A DNA stretch of 64,000 nucleotides from Fervidobacterium sp. (GTDB taxonomy: Bacteria > Thermotogota > Thermotogae > Thermotogales > Fervidobacteriaceae): assembly GCA_026419195.1 (NCBI GenBank), contig JANZZV010000003.1:145806-209805 (forward strand). The letters are read 5' to 3'. Shown one piece after another: positions 36,972 through 45,630 of the stretch. The notes under the pieces are model-generated. The model saw only the letters and a program-made list of their open reading frames with translations, ran no database searches and was not told the origin of the DNA. Within the stretch, counting starts at the first letter, position 1; every line of letters starts with the position of its first letter. Made by a program: the position numbers and the translations under genes.

Positions 36972-37007
36972 CACATAGCTGTAGATATATCTTATTGGGG
37001 TGAAAAA

Positions 37008-37454
37008 ATGTTAGACAATTTGGAAAAACTACAAAGTGATTTCAAGCAATTGGCTCATAAATTCGTTGAAAGATGTCGCGAAGATGGAATAAAAGTCAAG
37101 ATTTACAACACATTGAGAACAAAAGAAGAGCAGGAAGCTTTATTCTTGCAAGGAAGAGCTCCTGTCGAGGTAGTAAACACCGCAAGAAAAAAGGTTGGTC
37201 TAACACCCATATCGGCTCAAGAAAATAAAATAGTAACTCTGTCGAAAGATTCTCCACATTGTTACGGACTCGCGTTTGACTTTGTCCCTATTGTAAACGG
37301 CAAAGTTATTTGGAATGATGACAAACTGTGGGAAAAATGTGGTAAGATCGCTGAAAAGCTTGGTCTTGAATGGGGTGGAAGATGGAAGGATTTTCCTGAC
37401 AAACCACATGTGCAAATGAAAAACTGGAAAAGGTATGTGAAGAGTATGATATAA
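37008..37454 (+). CDS. M15-type L-Ala-D-Glu / D-Ala-D-Ala peptidase, endolysin-like
   Basis: A 148-residue zinc peptidase of the VanY/CwlK type. Zinc ligands are His84 and Asp91 in SPHCYGLAFDFVP and the late His in KPHVQMKNW; the conserved EWGGRWKDFPD precedes it. It matches the length of phage endolysins and CwlK-type peptidoglycan endopeptidases. There is no signal peptide or membrane helix, and no holin or phage gene nearby. GGGGTG supports ATG 37008. Confidence 0.88.
   Translation: MLDNLEKLQSDFKQLAHKFVERCREDGIKVKIYNTLRTKEEQEALFLQGRAPVEVVNTARKKVGLTPISAQENKIVTLSKDSPHCYGLAFDFVPIVNGKVIWNDDKLWEKCGKIAEKLGLEWGGRWKDFPDKPHVQMKNWKRYVKSMI
37446..37454 (+). promoter_or_regulatory. Extended -10 element before the rubrerythrin-like gene
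   Basis: TGATATAAT overlapping the end of the peptidase gene; no good -35 seen. Confidence 0.4.
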
Positions 37455-37512
37455 TAAGAATGCACCCATGCGGTGACAACATATTTGAAATATTCAAAAG
37501 GAGGGATATTAG

Positions 37513-37992
37513 ATGACAGGTAAAGATTTGTTAGCGATAGCTATCAAGGTAGAGGGAACCGGCTATTCTTACTATATGAAGTTATCTGAAAAAGTTTCTG
37601 GGGAATTAAAAAATCTTTTTCAAGAACTTGCCAATCAAGAAAGAGATCATGCAAAACGCTTTGAAGAAATTATGAAGAAGTACGAAAACGAAAGCAATTT
37701 TGCAACATGGCAAAACGAAGAAGTGATGGGTTACGCTGAAACTTACGCTAAGACGTTCATCTTTCCAGAGGTGGAAAAAGAAGACATACCTGAAACACTG
37801 CTTGGAGCATTAAGGAAGGCAATTGAAGTTGAAAAAGACTCTATAATATACTATAATGAAATCAAAATGCTTGTTCCAGATCCAAAACCAGTAGAAGAAA
37901 TAATAAAAGAGGAAAAAGATCATCTAAAAAAATTAAGCGAGAAGCTAAAAAGTGAAGACATATCAATGTATAGTGAAGGTAGCATGATATAA
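37513..37992 (+). CDS. Rubrerythrin-like ferritin-family diiron protein
   Basis: A four-helix ferritin-like domain of 159 residues without the C-terminal rubredoxin zinc ribbon of full rubrerythrin. Candidate diiron ligands are Glu14 (KVEGTGYSYY), Glu/His in NQERDHAKRFEE, Glu in AIEVEKDSIIYY and Glu/His in EEKDHLKKL. Such proteins reduce peroxide in anaerobes, though they need an external electron donor. GGAGGG supports ATG 37513. A terminator follows. Confidence 0.88.
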   Translation: MTGKDLLAIAIKVEGTGYSYYMKLSEKVSGELKNLFQELANQERDHAKRFEEIMKKYENESNFATWQNEEVMGYAETYAKTFIFPEVEKEDIPETLLGALRKAIEVEKDSIIYYNEIKMLVPDPKPVEEIIKEEKDHLKKLSEKLKSEDISMYSEGSMI

Positions 37993-38043
37993 GAAGTTAA
38001 AACCACGAACAAAATTTTTCGATTACGGTTGATAAAGTGCAAT

Positions 38044-38074
38044 AAAAAAAGAGCGGCTAAAACCGCTCTTTTTT
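38044..38074. terminator. Bidirectional terminator between the rubrerythrin-like gene and tRNA-Asn
   Basis: GAGCGG / CCGCTC stem with flanking A-run and T-run, so it can end transcripts from both sides. Confidence 0.85.
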
Positions 38075-38078
38075 AACT

Positions 38079-38154
38079 TGGCTCCGGCGGAGGGACTCGA
38101 ACCCCCAGCCTAGTGGTTAACAGCCACCCGCTCTACCGGTTGAGCTACGCCGGA
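38079..38154 (-). tRNA. tRNA-Asn(GTT)
   Basis: On the minus strand, 76 bases with encoded CCA. The acceptor stem pairs TCCGGCG with CGCCGGA, followed by G and CCA. The D arm is GCTCAACCGGTAGAGC, the anticodon loop is CTGTTAA with anticodon GTT, and the T arm is GGGGGTTCGAGTCCCTC. All stems pair. Confidence 0.97.
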
Positions 38155-38176
38155 ACTACACTGATGACCGTTGTTT

Positions 38177-38204
38177 ATTATATCATACGTCGATTTTTTG
38201 TCAA
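38177..38204 (-). promoter_or_regulatory. Consensus promoter of tRNA-Asn
   Basis: Minus strand TTGACA (38204-38199), spacer 16, TATAAT (38182-38177); both hexamers are perfect. This is the strongest promoter in the window, as expected for a stable RNA. Confidence 0.9.
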
Positions 38205-38317
38205 CCACTTTTTGGAAAAAATACCAAAATCTTTTTGCTAAACAACTTTAATTAAAACTCATTGCTTAAGTATTCTTGATATATTTTAAAACAACCCACC
38301 ATCCTTTGTCAAGATTA

Positions 38318-38326
38318 TGATATAAT
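38318..38326 (+). promoter_or_regulatory. Extended -10 promoter of the diguanylate cyclase gene
   Basis: TGATATAAT without a consensus -35. Its start near 38333 lies downstream of TTG 38330 and so supports ATG 38366 as the true start. Confidence 0.55.
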
Positions 38327-38365
38327 TAGTTGGTAACGAGAAAAATAGTTTTTGGGGGAACATTT

Positions 38366-39877
38366 ATGTTAAAAAAACAAGATGTACAACCATCCTTAAA
38401 AGTTAGAATAAGGCGTTTGTTCTTGTATTTATTCCTAACATTCCTTGGTATTCTACTCATTTTTATAATTTTGGTAATGAATAACATATCGAAAAGTTTA
38501 GAAAATGAGAGTGAGTTGTTTTCTTCTCTTGTGAGTTCTATAGTAGAATCTGACTCTGAGTCAATAAAAACATTGGCACAAGATTATTCACTTTGGGATG
38601 ATATGTACTACTATGTTCAAAGTCAAAATAAAGAATTTGAAAACAAATATCTGAACATAAACTATCTTCAAAAATTTGGAATAGAATTTGTCGGCGTTTA
38701 CTCCTTTGAAAAGCCTGTATTTATTTCTTCTGTGAATCACAGTTTAAATTTCTTCTTGGCGAATATGAAAATTGATATTAACAAAGCATCACATTTCTTT
38801 GAAATGCCGCCTGGTTCTTCATTTCCTATAGAAATATACGCATACCCCATAGCAAGAACAGTGGATGTTAAGAGAAGTAACCCAATTGGGATATTCGTTG
38901 TAGGAAGGTTATTGGACATAGAAGAGATATTAAAGCTCGAAAAGAAAACTGCATCAAAAATAACTTTTGAAACCAAGTATCGAAAAACCAAAAACACCTT
39001 TAACGAAACTATCACATTTTCAAAGGCTTTTAAAAACAGTAAAGGTGAAGTAATTGGTTATCTTGTATGTGAAAAAACGTCGCTGGTTTTTAGAAGTGTA
39101 TTGATAAATGCAATTTTTCTGACTTTGGCATTTTCGACTCTATTCTTGGTGTTTATGCTCATACTTGGACCTTCAATTGCAAAGTCAGTTATTTTACCTC
39201 TTCATGATATAGAGTACTCAATTAAAAACAACACACCTGATTCTGTTGAGAAGTATATTTATCAATCAGACGAAGTTGGTGAACTTGCAAGGGCTATAAA
39301 ACAATATCTTATACAAAGAGAGCAAATAAACGTTTACCTGAAAGAACTTGAGAGCAAGAATGCAAGTTTGAGAGCTCTTAATGAAGAAGTTAGAAGACTT
39401 CTTGAAAAAGATGTCCTAACCGGTCTTTTAACAAGATATGTTTTTAATTCACAGATTGAAAGATTATACGTAACAAGCAAAGTCGATCGAATACCCTTGT
39501 CCGCAATAGCTATAGACGCCGACAATTTCAAAAAGATCAACGATACGTTTGGTCATGCCATAGGTGACGAGGTACTTAAAAAAATAGGAGAAGTAATATT
39601 AAGAAATATCAGGATGAGCGACTTTCCAATTAGAATGGGAGGCGAGGAAATACTGATATTACTTCCAGAAGCCGATATTAATGCAGCATATTCAATTGCA
39701 GAGAGAATTCGCAGAAAGGTAGAAGAAGAATTTCAAAATTTACCATATAAAGCGACGATAAGTCTTGGTGTCACGCAACTAAGAGGGGATGATACAATCG
39801 AGACTTTTCTGAGAAGAGCTGATGATGCACTCTATATTTCAAAATCTAATGGCAAAAACCGAACAAGCATGTTATGA
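38366..39877 (+). CDS. CHASE4-HAMP-GGDEF diguanylate cyclase
   Basis: Helix 1 (about residues 13-38), an extracytoplasmic domain with the CHASE4 signature QDYSLWDDMYYYV, helix 2 (about 248-272), a HAMP-like linker, a short coiled coil and a GGDEF domain. The active-site loop is GGEE at 425-428 (RMGGEEILILLP), a functional variant, and DVLTGLLTRYVF begins the domain. It should make c-di-GMP, the opposite activity to the HD-GYP protein at 10766-12181. ATG 38366 has GGGGG 7 bases upstream. Confidence 0.93.
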   Translation: MLKKQDVQPSLKVRIRRLFLYLFLTFLGILLIFIILVMNNISKSLENESELFSSLVSSIVESDSESIKTLAQDYSLWDDMYYYVQSQNKEFENKYLNINYLQKFGIEFVGVYSFEKPVFISSVNHSLNFFLANMKIDINKASHFFEMPPGSSFPIEIYAYPIARTVDVKRSNPIGIFVVGRLLDIEEILKLEKKTASKITFETKYRKTKNTFNETITFSKAFKNSKGEVIGYLVCEKTSLVFRSVLINAIFLTLAFSTLFLVFMLILGPSIAKSVILPLHDIEYSIKNNTPDSVEKYIYQSDEVGELARAIKQYLIQREQINVYLKELESKNASLRALNEEVRRLLEKDVLTGLLTRYVFNSQIERLYVTSKVDRIPLSAIAIDADNFKKINDTFGHAIGDEVLKKIGEVILRNIRMSDFPIRMGGEEILILLPEADINAAYSIAERIRRKVEEEFQNLPYKATISLGVTQLRGDDTIETFLRRADDALYISKSNGKNRTSML

Positions 39878-39932
39878 AATTAACATTATAAAGTGCTGAG
39901 AAAGATTAACCTACAAGAAATTTTGAAGTTAC

Positions 39933-39960
39933 TTGAAATAACAACCGTATGTAGTATAAT
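39933..39960 (+). promoter_or_regulatory. Promoter of the FmdB-type gene
   Basis: TTGAAA (39933-39938), spacer 16, TATAAT (39955-39960). Confidence 0.7.
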
Positions 39961-40007
39961 AATTAAATAGAAAGATAAATCTAAACACTCTTTGGGAGGT
40001 GAAAAAC

Positions 40008-40211
40008 ATGCCAATGTACAGATACACTTGCTCAAAGTGTGGAAACGAAGAAGTTCACCTTCACAACCTAAACGATAACCCATCGATAAGTTGTAGCAAG
40101 TGTGGAAATTTGATGAATCGCTCAATTGGCAGAGTTGGCATAGTCTTCAAGGGCAGTGGATTTTACGTAACTGACAATAAGAGTTCTGCAAAGTCAGACT
40201 CTAGCGAGTAA
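40008..40211 (+). CDS. FmdB-family zinc ribbon protein
   Basis: A 67-residue protein with two CxxC knuckles (YTCSKCGN and ISCSKCGN) in the FmdB/CxxC_CXXC_SSSS arrangement and the typical end GIVFKGSGFYVTDN followed by a Ser-rich tail. FmdB was named from a regulator near formamidase genes; most members have unknown function. ATG 40008 lies 7 bases after GGGAGGTG, while GTG 39999 overlaps that site. Confidence 0.92.
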   Translation: MPMYRYTCSKCGNEEVHLHNLNDNPSISCSKCGNLMNRSIGRVGIVFKGSGFYVTDNKSSAKSDSSE

Positions 40212-40217
40212 AAAATG

Positions 40218-40246
40218 AAGCCCCCTTTATAAGGGGGCTTATTCTC
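40218..40246. terminator. Bidirectional terminator between fmdB-type gene and csp
   Basis: AAGCCCCCTT / AAGGGGGCTT stem with a 3-base loop between the two converging genes. Confidence 0.85.
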
Positions 40247-40257
40247 ATCCTGAAAGT

Positions 40258-40458
40258 TTACTTTATAACCTTGACATTAGCTGCTTGAGGACCCTTCTGA
40301 CCGTTTTGAACATCAAACTCTACTTTGTCGCCTTCCTTCAATGTCTTGTAACCCTCAGCTTGAATAGCACTATAATGAACGAAGATGTCTTCTCCATCTT
40401 CTTTCGTAATAAAGCCATAGCCTTTCTTTGCATCAAACCACTTAACTGTACCTTTCAT
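40258..40458 (-). CDS. csp: Cold-shock protein (CspA/CspB family)
   Basis: A 66-residue single cold-shock domain with RNP1 (KGYGFI) and RNP2 (DIFVHYSAI), starting [15 protein letters not shown]. It binds single-stranded RNA and acts as a chaperone for mRNA. AGGAGGCG precedes ATG 40458. The gene has a consensus promoter, a leader of about 50 bases beginning with a hairpin, and a terminator, so it is a monocistronic, probably highly expressed unit. Confidence 0.97.
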   Translation of the reverse strand: MKGTVKWFDAKKGYGFITKEDGEDIFVHYSAIQAEGYKTLKEGDKVEFDVQNGQKGPQAANVKVIK

Positions 40459-40489
40459 GTAACAACGCCTCCTAAAATCTCAATTTCTG

Positions 40490-40507
40490 ACCGCTATTTA
40501 TAGCGGT
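40490..40507 (-). promoter_or_regulatory. Perfect palindrome at the predicted 5' end of the csp transcript
   Basis: ACCGCTATTTATAGCGGT, an 18-base palindrome. Transcription from the -10 at 40519-40514 should start at about 40508-40507, so the message would begin with this hairpin; as DNA it could also be an operator over the start site. Confidence 0.8.
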
Positions 40508-40513
40508 TGATTC

Positions 40514-40542
40514 ATTATACACCCTTTGGAATAAAAAGTCAA
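40514..40542 (-). promoter_or_regulatory. Promoter of csp
   Basis: Minus strand TTGACT (40542-40537), spacer 17, TATAAT (40519-40514). Confidence 0.88.
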
Positions 40543-40588
40543 TAAGTATTTTAAATTTCTTGTTGGCTTCACGAAAAAAGAGTATAGT

Positions 40589-40597
40589 GGTATAATA
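40589..40597 (+). promoter_or_regulatory. Extended -10 promoter of the DUF4015 gene
   Basis: TGGTATAAT with no consensus -35 at the usual distance. Confidence 0.55.
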
Positions 40598-40644
40598 TCT
40601 ACGCAAATTTAAAAAATAAAACTTAGAATGGAGGGATTTTGAGG

Positions 40645-42642
40645 ATGGCTCGTGGGGAAAAATTGAACAAAAAGAAAGAACAAAAGCAGTACGCATTCTT
40701 AAACAAAATCTACAAATTGAGCCAGCAGGGTAAGTTAACTTGGAAACGTATGAATTCTGAAAAATTTGGTAAACTAGCTTTAAAGATGTTTCTGATATCC
40801 GTAATTATAAGTGTCTCTTTATTTACCTATATTTTCTTCATTTCATGGTCAGAGAAAGCATTTGCAAAAAAGAGTCTCGATTTATTAAAACAGCAGACTG
40901 TTTCAGAAAAGACCGTTGAAGCAACACCAACCACAGAGGAAGCCACAAAGACGTTGGCAGTTGTCCAAGAGCCTCAAAAAGAATCATCCAGTACAAATCA
41001 AGAATACTTAGAGATTTTAGACAGCGAGATGGAACACTTAGGTACCCATGTTAATGCTACCAATACTCCAACCCCTTTAAGTTATGAAACTCCAAAAACA
41101 AGTGTAAAAGATAAAACCCAGAAAGAATCAGCAATTAACTCAAGAGATTCACAACAGTCGCTAAATAGCAGCGATAACACAGATACTACATTAAAAAATC
41201 CTGAACCGGCAAAAAGTCCTAAACCAGCTTCTGAAGAGCCAATTAAAACTTCTGAAAATCTAATTTTAATAACCCAAGAACCTACATTAACAGATCCTGA
41301 TAAAAGACTTGAAGAGTTATCCCAAAAAACCTCTGAAAAACTAAATCCAAAGATTAACTCGATAGATGAATATGCCTTTGTAAGTACCGGCGGAGTTCTT
41401 CTTTTTGATTCCTTAGAGACAAGAAATGTTGTCGGAAAAGTTAGATATGGTACATTTGTCAAAATTGTTGAAGAAAAAGAACTCGAAGGAGAAAAATACT
41501 CTTACGTAATTTACTATGATAAGAAAGATCCTGAAAGTCCAAAGCAAGGTTGGATTAAAAGTTTGCATATTACTCCTGTCGCAAAATACGTGACCTCAAA
41601 TCCAAAAGATATCTCTTTGCAACCAAGAAAAAAATTTGCAGCTAAGGTTCAAAATGTGCGAGGCATATATCTTTCAAGAGCCACTGCGTCGAATAAAGAC
41701 AAATTGAAATTTTACGTTGAGTTTCTTAAAAGGAATAATCTAAACGCTTTTGTAATAGATGTTAAAGATGATGATGGAATGATTTTGTTCAAGTCGGATG
41801 TAAGTGTTAAATACTCTCCAGATGCAAGTAAGTTTACTGCTTACACAAAACAAGAAATTAGAGAGATATTAAATGATTTAAAAGCTCAGGGTGTGTACCT
41901 TATCGCACGAATAGTGTGTTTTAAAGATCCAACTTATGCAAGAACACATATGGACAGGGCCATAGTATTTAAGGACACAGGAGAGCCTTACATGGGGGTG
42001 TACAAAGTTCCTTGGGCATCAGCATATGATAGAGAGTTATGGCAGTACAATATAGAAATTGCGAAAGAGGCTATAGAAGTTGGATTTGATGAAATACAGT
42101 ACGACTATGTAAGATTCCCGGAACTCACAAAAGCTGTGAAAGAGAGAGTTAACTTAAGGCAAAAAGATAATGAAACAATGGCAGAGGCAATTTACAAATT
42201 CCTTCTTCGTTCAAAACAAGAATTGGAGCCATATGGAGTACCTCTAACAGCTGATATATTCGGACTTGTTTCTTCGGTTATTGACGACCTTGGGATAGGG
42301 CAACATTGGGAAATGATCTCCAGTGTAATTGACTATGTGTGTCCAATGGTTTATCCAAGCCATTATGCAAATGGGTGCTTCAATTTACCCGTTCCAGATG
42401 CATATCCCTACGAAACAGTTTACAATTCTGTACTTGATGGTATAGTCAGGAATAAGTATCTCCATTCACCAGCACGCATCAGGCCATGGATACAGTCCTT
42501 TACCGCAACTTGGGTAAAAGGGCATATAAAGTACGGTGAAGAGGAAATTAGAAAACAAATAAAAGCACTTGAAGATCTTGGAATAAATGAATACATGTTA
42601 TGGAATGCATCAAACAATTATATAGAAATGAAATACGATTAA
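40645..42642 (+). CDS. Membrane-anchored putative glycoside hydrolase (DUF4015)
   Basis: A lysine-rich cytoplasmic start, one helix (about residues 45-68), a Thr/Pro/Ser/Glu-rich linker to about 225, a small SH3-like beta domain (about 230-310) and a C-terminal barrel (about 330-665). The barrel begins VRGIYLSRATAS and shows FVIDVKDDDG, ARIVCFKDP, FDEIQYDYVRFPE and DYVCPMVYPSHY, the pattern of the DUF4015 putative glycosidases. Cell-wall or surface polysaccharide is a likely target, unproven. ATG 40645 lies 9 bases after GGAGGG. A LemA gene follows. Confidence 0.88.
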   Translation: MARGEKLNKKKEQKQYAFLNKIYKLSQQGKLTWKRMNSEKFGKLALKMFLISVIISVSLFTYIFFISWSEKAFAKKSLDLLKQQTVSEKTVEATPTTEEATKTLAVVQEPQKESSSTNQEYLEILDSEMEHLGTHVNATNTPTPLSYETPKTSVKDKTQKESAINSRDSQQSLNSSDNTDTTLKNPEPAKSPKPASEEPIKTSENLILITQEPTLTDPDKRLEELSQKTSEKLNPKINSIDEYAFVSTGGVLLFDSLETRNVVGKVRYGTFVKIVEEKELEGEKYSYVIYYDKKDPESPKQGWIKSLHITPVAKYVTSNPKDISLQPRKKFAAKVQNVRGIYLSRATASNKDKLKFYVEFLKRNNLNAFVIDVKDDDGMILFKSDVSVKYSPDASKFTAYTKQEIREILNDLKAQGVYLIARIVCFKDPTYARTHMDRAIVFKDTGEPYMGVYKVPWASAYDRELWQYNIEIAKEAIEVGFDEIQYDYVRFPELTKAVKERVNLRQKDNETMAEAIYKFLLRSKQELEPYGVPLTADIFGLVSSVIDDLGIGQHWEMISSVIDYVCPMVYPSHYANGCFNLPVPDAYPYETVYNSVLDGIVRNKYLHSPARIRPWIQSFTATWVKGHIKYGEEEIRKQIKALEDLGINEYMLWNASNNYIEMKYD

Positions 42643-42675
42643 TCTGAGCCTAGAACAAACAAGGGGGTGTTCCGG

Positions 42676-43236
42676 TTGAAAAAATCGACTTTGGTTATTT
42701 TAGTAGTTCTGGTAATTGTTTTGATAACTGTTTTTTGGATAATAGGAGCTTACAACAAGATGGTGGAACTCGAACAAAAAGTTCAGGCAAGTTATAGTCA
42801 GATACAAAACCAGCTGCAACGTAGAGCTGATCTGATCCCGAATCTTGTTGAAACAGTAAAAGGTTATGCTGCCCAAGAACGCGAAATATTTGAGGCACTT
42901 GCAAACGCACGAGCAAAACTTGCAGGAGCACAAACACCTCAAGAACAAGCTACTGCAAACCAAGAGCTTTCTAGTGTGCTTTCACGACTGCTTGTTGTGG
43001 TTGAGAATTATCCAACTCTGAAATCTGACGCAAACTTCAGACAACTTATGGATGAATTAGCAGGTACGGAAAACAGAATAGCAGTTGCACGAAAAGATTA
43101 TAACGATGCTGTGAGAGAGTACAATACTCTTATCAAAAGATTTCCTTACTTTTTCATAGCAGGTAATCGGTTTGTTGAAAAACAATATTTCGAAGCCAAG
43201 CCAGAAGCAGAACAAGTACCAAACGTTAAATTCTAA
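42676..43236 (+). CDS. lemA: LemA family protein
   Basis: One N-terminal helix (about residues 5-25) and a helical domain with the LemA signature: YNKMVELEQKVQASYSQIQ, then QRRADLIPNLVETVKGYA, and ending in a YNTLIKRFPYFFIAG segment. Family members are anchored envelope proteins of unknown biochemical role. TTG 42676 is preferred over GTG 42667 because AAGGGGGTG contains the latter. It lies 33 bases after the DUF4015 gene and shares its terminator. Confidence 0.93.
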   Translation: MKKSTLVILVVLVIVLITVFWIIGAYNKMVELEQKVQASYSQIQNQLQRRADLIPNLVETVKGYAAQEREIFEALANARAKLAGAQTPQEQATANQELSSVLSRLLVVVENYPTLKSDANFRQLMDELAGTENRIAVARKDYNDAVREYNTLIKRFPYFFIAGNRFVEKQYFEAKPEAEQVPNVKF

Positions 43237-43250
43237 CCTTAGGAAAAACA

Positions 43251-43280
43251 AAGTGGGCAGTTTAAACTGCCCACTTTTAT
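43251..43280. terminator. Bidirectional terminator between lemA and the ROK regulator
   Basis: A perfect 26-base inverted repeat with arms beginning AAGTGGGCAG, then TTTTATTT on the plus strand; the convergent gene ends at once after it. Confidence 0.88.
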
Positions 43281-44390
43281 TTATAGCCGCTGAATAGTTT
43301 CTGGAATAAAGTATTCTTCTAATACCGCATATAATGCACCGTACAGATAAGTATCATGGGTAAATGTTGATGGCAAAACCTTTAGAATGTTTCTTGAATG
43401 TTCAAGTACTTTTTCTTTCAACTTTTTTTCAATATATTTATAAAATTCTTCAACTAAACCGGACAATTCTCCTCCGATTATAAGATACTCCGGATTCAAT
43501 GCATTTACAATGTTTGTTAATGCCTTCGTCAATAACTCAACGTAGTTTTCTATTCTTTCATCATTAGAATTGTAAAGCTTGTTGAGATGTTTTTTCCAAT
43601 CTTTGTTGCTTTTTCCAAAAAACGAAGATATAGATACGTATTCTTCAAGACATCCAACATTTCCACAGTGACACTTCAAATTACTGCTTAAATCAAATAT
43701 CGTGTGCCCAAATTCACCTGCGGTAAACGAAGGCCCTCTAAAAATTTCACCATTTATCCATAAACCTGTTCCAACACCTTCTCTCACTGTTACAAAAACA
43801 GAACATTTTGATTTTCTTATTTCTTCATGCTGGAATGCTTCAGCTATCATTCCCAAGTTAGCTTCATTATCAGCGTAAACAACCTTACCCGGAATTTCTA
43901 TCTTTATATTTTTCCAACCTTTGCTCGGAACAAAGAGTATTGTATCATTATCAGTATCAACCATTCCTGGTATTGAAAATGCCACTACGCTAATATTGTT
44001 ACAACTTCTTATTATTGAAAGTACATCTCCAATAATTTCCTCAAACTCGTCAGGAGTTTTTGTAGACTCAAGCTTAACCATATTGCCATTTGCCTTTCCT
44101 AAGGCATAATTTGTTCTTTCTGCACCTATGTCAATTAGCAAAACGTTCAATATTTCTGGATTAACTTCGAGATTTATAGCCTTTCTTCCGACTCCACTCT
44201 GCTCAGACGGACCTGTCTCCAATATAACTTTGTTTTGAACAAGTTGCGAGACGCATCTTGTCACAGTACTTGGTGATAAACCAGTTTGCCTGACTAAATT
44301 TACTCTTTCTATAGATTTGTTGTGCATTATGGTTCTTAGTATCAGTGCGTAGTTGTTTTCCTTCATTGTAGAATGGAGAATTTTTTTCAA
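43281..44390 (-). CDS. xylR: ROK-family transcriptional repressor (XylR-like)
   Basis: A winged helix-turn-helix (about residues 15-75: ERVNLVRQTGLSPSTVTRCVSQLVQNKVI) is fused to a ROK sugar-binding domain with the zinc motif CHCGNVGCLEEY. Such proteins repress sugar genes and release DNA on binding the sugar. It is the last gene of the sugar ABC operon, so it is probably autoregulated. TTG 44390 lies 7 bases after GGGAGGA. The xylose specificity is inferred from the similar gene arrangement in Thermotoga maritima (TM0110 to TM0115 region). Confidence 0.9.
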   Translation of the reverse strand: MKKILHSTMKENNYALILRTIMHNKSIERVNLVRQTGLSPSTVTRCVSQLVQNKVILETGPSEQSGVGRKAINLEVNPEILNVLLIDIGAERTNYALGKANGNMVKLESTKTPDEFEEIIGDVLSIIRSCNNISVVAFSIPGMVDTDNDTILFVPSKGWKNIKIEIPGKVVYADNEANLGMIAEAFQHEEIRKSKCSVFVTVREGVGTGLWINGEIFRGPSFTAGEFGHTIFDLSSNLKCHCGNVGCLEEYVSISSFFGKSNKDWKKHLNKLYNSNDERIENYVELLTKALTNIVNALNPEYLIIGGELSGLVEEFYKYIEKKLKEKVLEHSRNILKVLPSTFTHDTYLYGALYAVLEEYFIPETIQRL

Positions 44391-44417
44391 CTCATATTCC
44401 TCCCAAAAATCGACTGA

Positions 44418-45590
44418 TTAACTTATTTTACTTCTTGTTTTTATATCAAAGACAACTGCCGCTATCAATACGCCCCCTCTTATTATATATTGCAAAGATA
44501 TGCCCACACCAAGCAAATTCATACCATTGATCAATGATGCCATAACAAGCGCACCTATCAATGAATTAGTTACCTTACCAACACCGCCTGCAGCGGAAAC
44601 ACCTCCAACATATGCAGCTGCTATTGCGTCAAGCTCGAACAATGTTCCAGCATCGGGTGTTGCGGACTGTAACCTCGATGTATAAAGAATCCCAGAAATC
44701 GCCGTCAAAAACCCCATAGAACCAAATACAAACAGAGTAATTTTCTTTACATCTATACCACTCAATCTTGCTGCTTCAGGGTTCCCACCTACCGCATAAA
44801 TATGCCTTCCAAGAACTGTTTTTGTCGTTAAAATATGGTAAACAAAAGTAACTGCTAAAGTAATAATCAAAGTCCAAGATAAACCATTGTAATTTGCAAG
44901 AGTCCAAAACACATACATGATTATTGAGCTAACGAAAACAAGCTTTAGTACAAACATTCTTAGCGAAAGAACTTCGAAATCGTACCTAAGCTTGTTGTTT
45001 CTTGTACGAATTTCAGAAAAAATATAAAACACAATTGCAAAAAAGCCTATGATCAGGGTCAAAACATGAACATTTCCGTGTCGGATAATATCAGGTATAT
45101 ATCCGTTTCCTATTGCGTTGAAATTATCGTTCATTACAATTATGGTTCCAGTTGCTTGAGTAAAAAGTAAAAGCGCTCCCCTAAATATCAACATTCCTGC
45201 CAACGTTGCAACAAACGCAGGAAGACCAACTTGAGCTACCCAAAAACCATTAACAAGTCCGAATATCGTACCAAGAACGATAACCAAAATTATTGTTGGC
45301 ACAACCGGAAAACCTTCCCTCAGTAATCGTGCAGCAATAGCGCCGAGAAAACCTGCCATAAACCCAACGGATAAATCTATGTGCCTAATAACTATAACAA
45401 GTGTCATTCCAACAGCCAAAACAGCTATATAACCCATTTGATTGAACAAATTGCTGATATTCCTGGAAGAGAAAAACAACCCGTTTGTGAGGATGGTAAA
45501 TATAAGCATAATAACTCCAAGTGCAATGTACATACCATAGTCACGGATGTTCTTCTTCAAAATACCCCATAACTCCTGAAAAAAGTTCAT
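44418..45590 (-). CDS. xylH: Sugar ABC transporter permease (xylose/glucose type, XylH-like)
   Basis: About 390 residues with 10-12 helices, longer than ribose-type RbsC and in line with XylH/GguB permeases. The EAA-like loop reads GGNPEAARLSGIDVKKI, and the family motif HIDLSVG and AYVGGVSAAGGVGK are present. It forms the membrane channel with the ATPase and binding protein encoded upstream. ATG 45590 follows GGAGG. An AT-rich 14-base palindrome (45604-45617) precedes it. Confidence 0.92.
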   Translation of the reverse strand: MNFFQELWGILKKNIRDYGMYIALGVIMLIFTILTNGLFFSSRNISNLFNQMGYIAVLAVGMTLVIVIRHIDLSVGFMAGFLGAIAARLLREGFPVVPTIILVIVLGTIFGLVNGFWVAQVGLPAFVATLAGMLIFRGALLLFTQATGTIIVMNDNFNAIGNGYIPDIIRHGNVHVLTLIIGFFAIVFYIFSEIRTRNNKLRYDFEVLSLRMFVLKLVFVSSIIMYVFWTLANYNGLSWTLIITLAVTFVYHILTTKTVLGRHIYAVGGNPEAARLSGIDVKKITLFVFGSMGFLTAISGILYTSRLQSATPDAGTLFELDAIAAAYVGGVSAAGGVGKVTNSLIGALVMASLINGMNLLGVGISLQYIIRGGVLIAAVVFDIKTRSKIS

Positions 45591-45630
45591 AGTCTTTCCT
45601 CCTTTATAATATTATAATTAAGTCTATAGA

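Noticed and set aside
45604..45617. AT-only 14-base palindrome before the sugar permease gene
   Set aside because: Composed only of A and T in an AT-rich genome, so chance is likely; noted but not called an operator.
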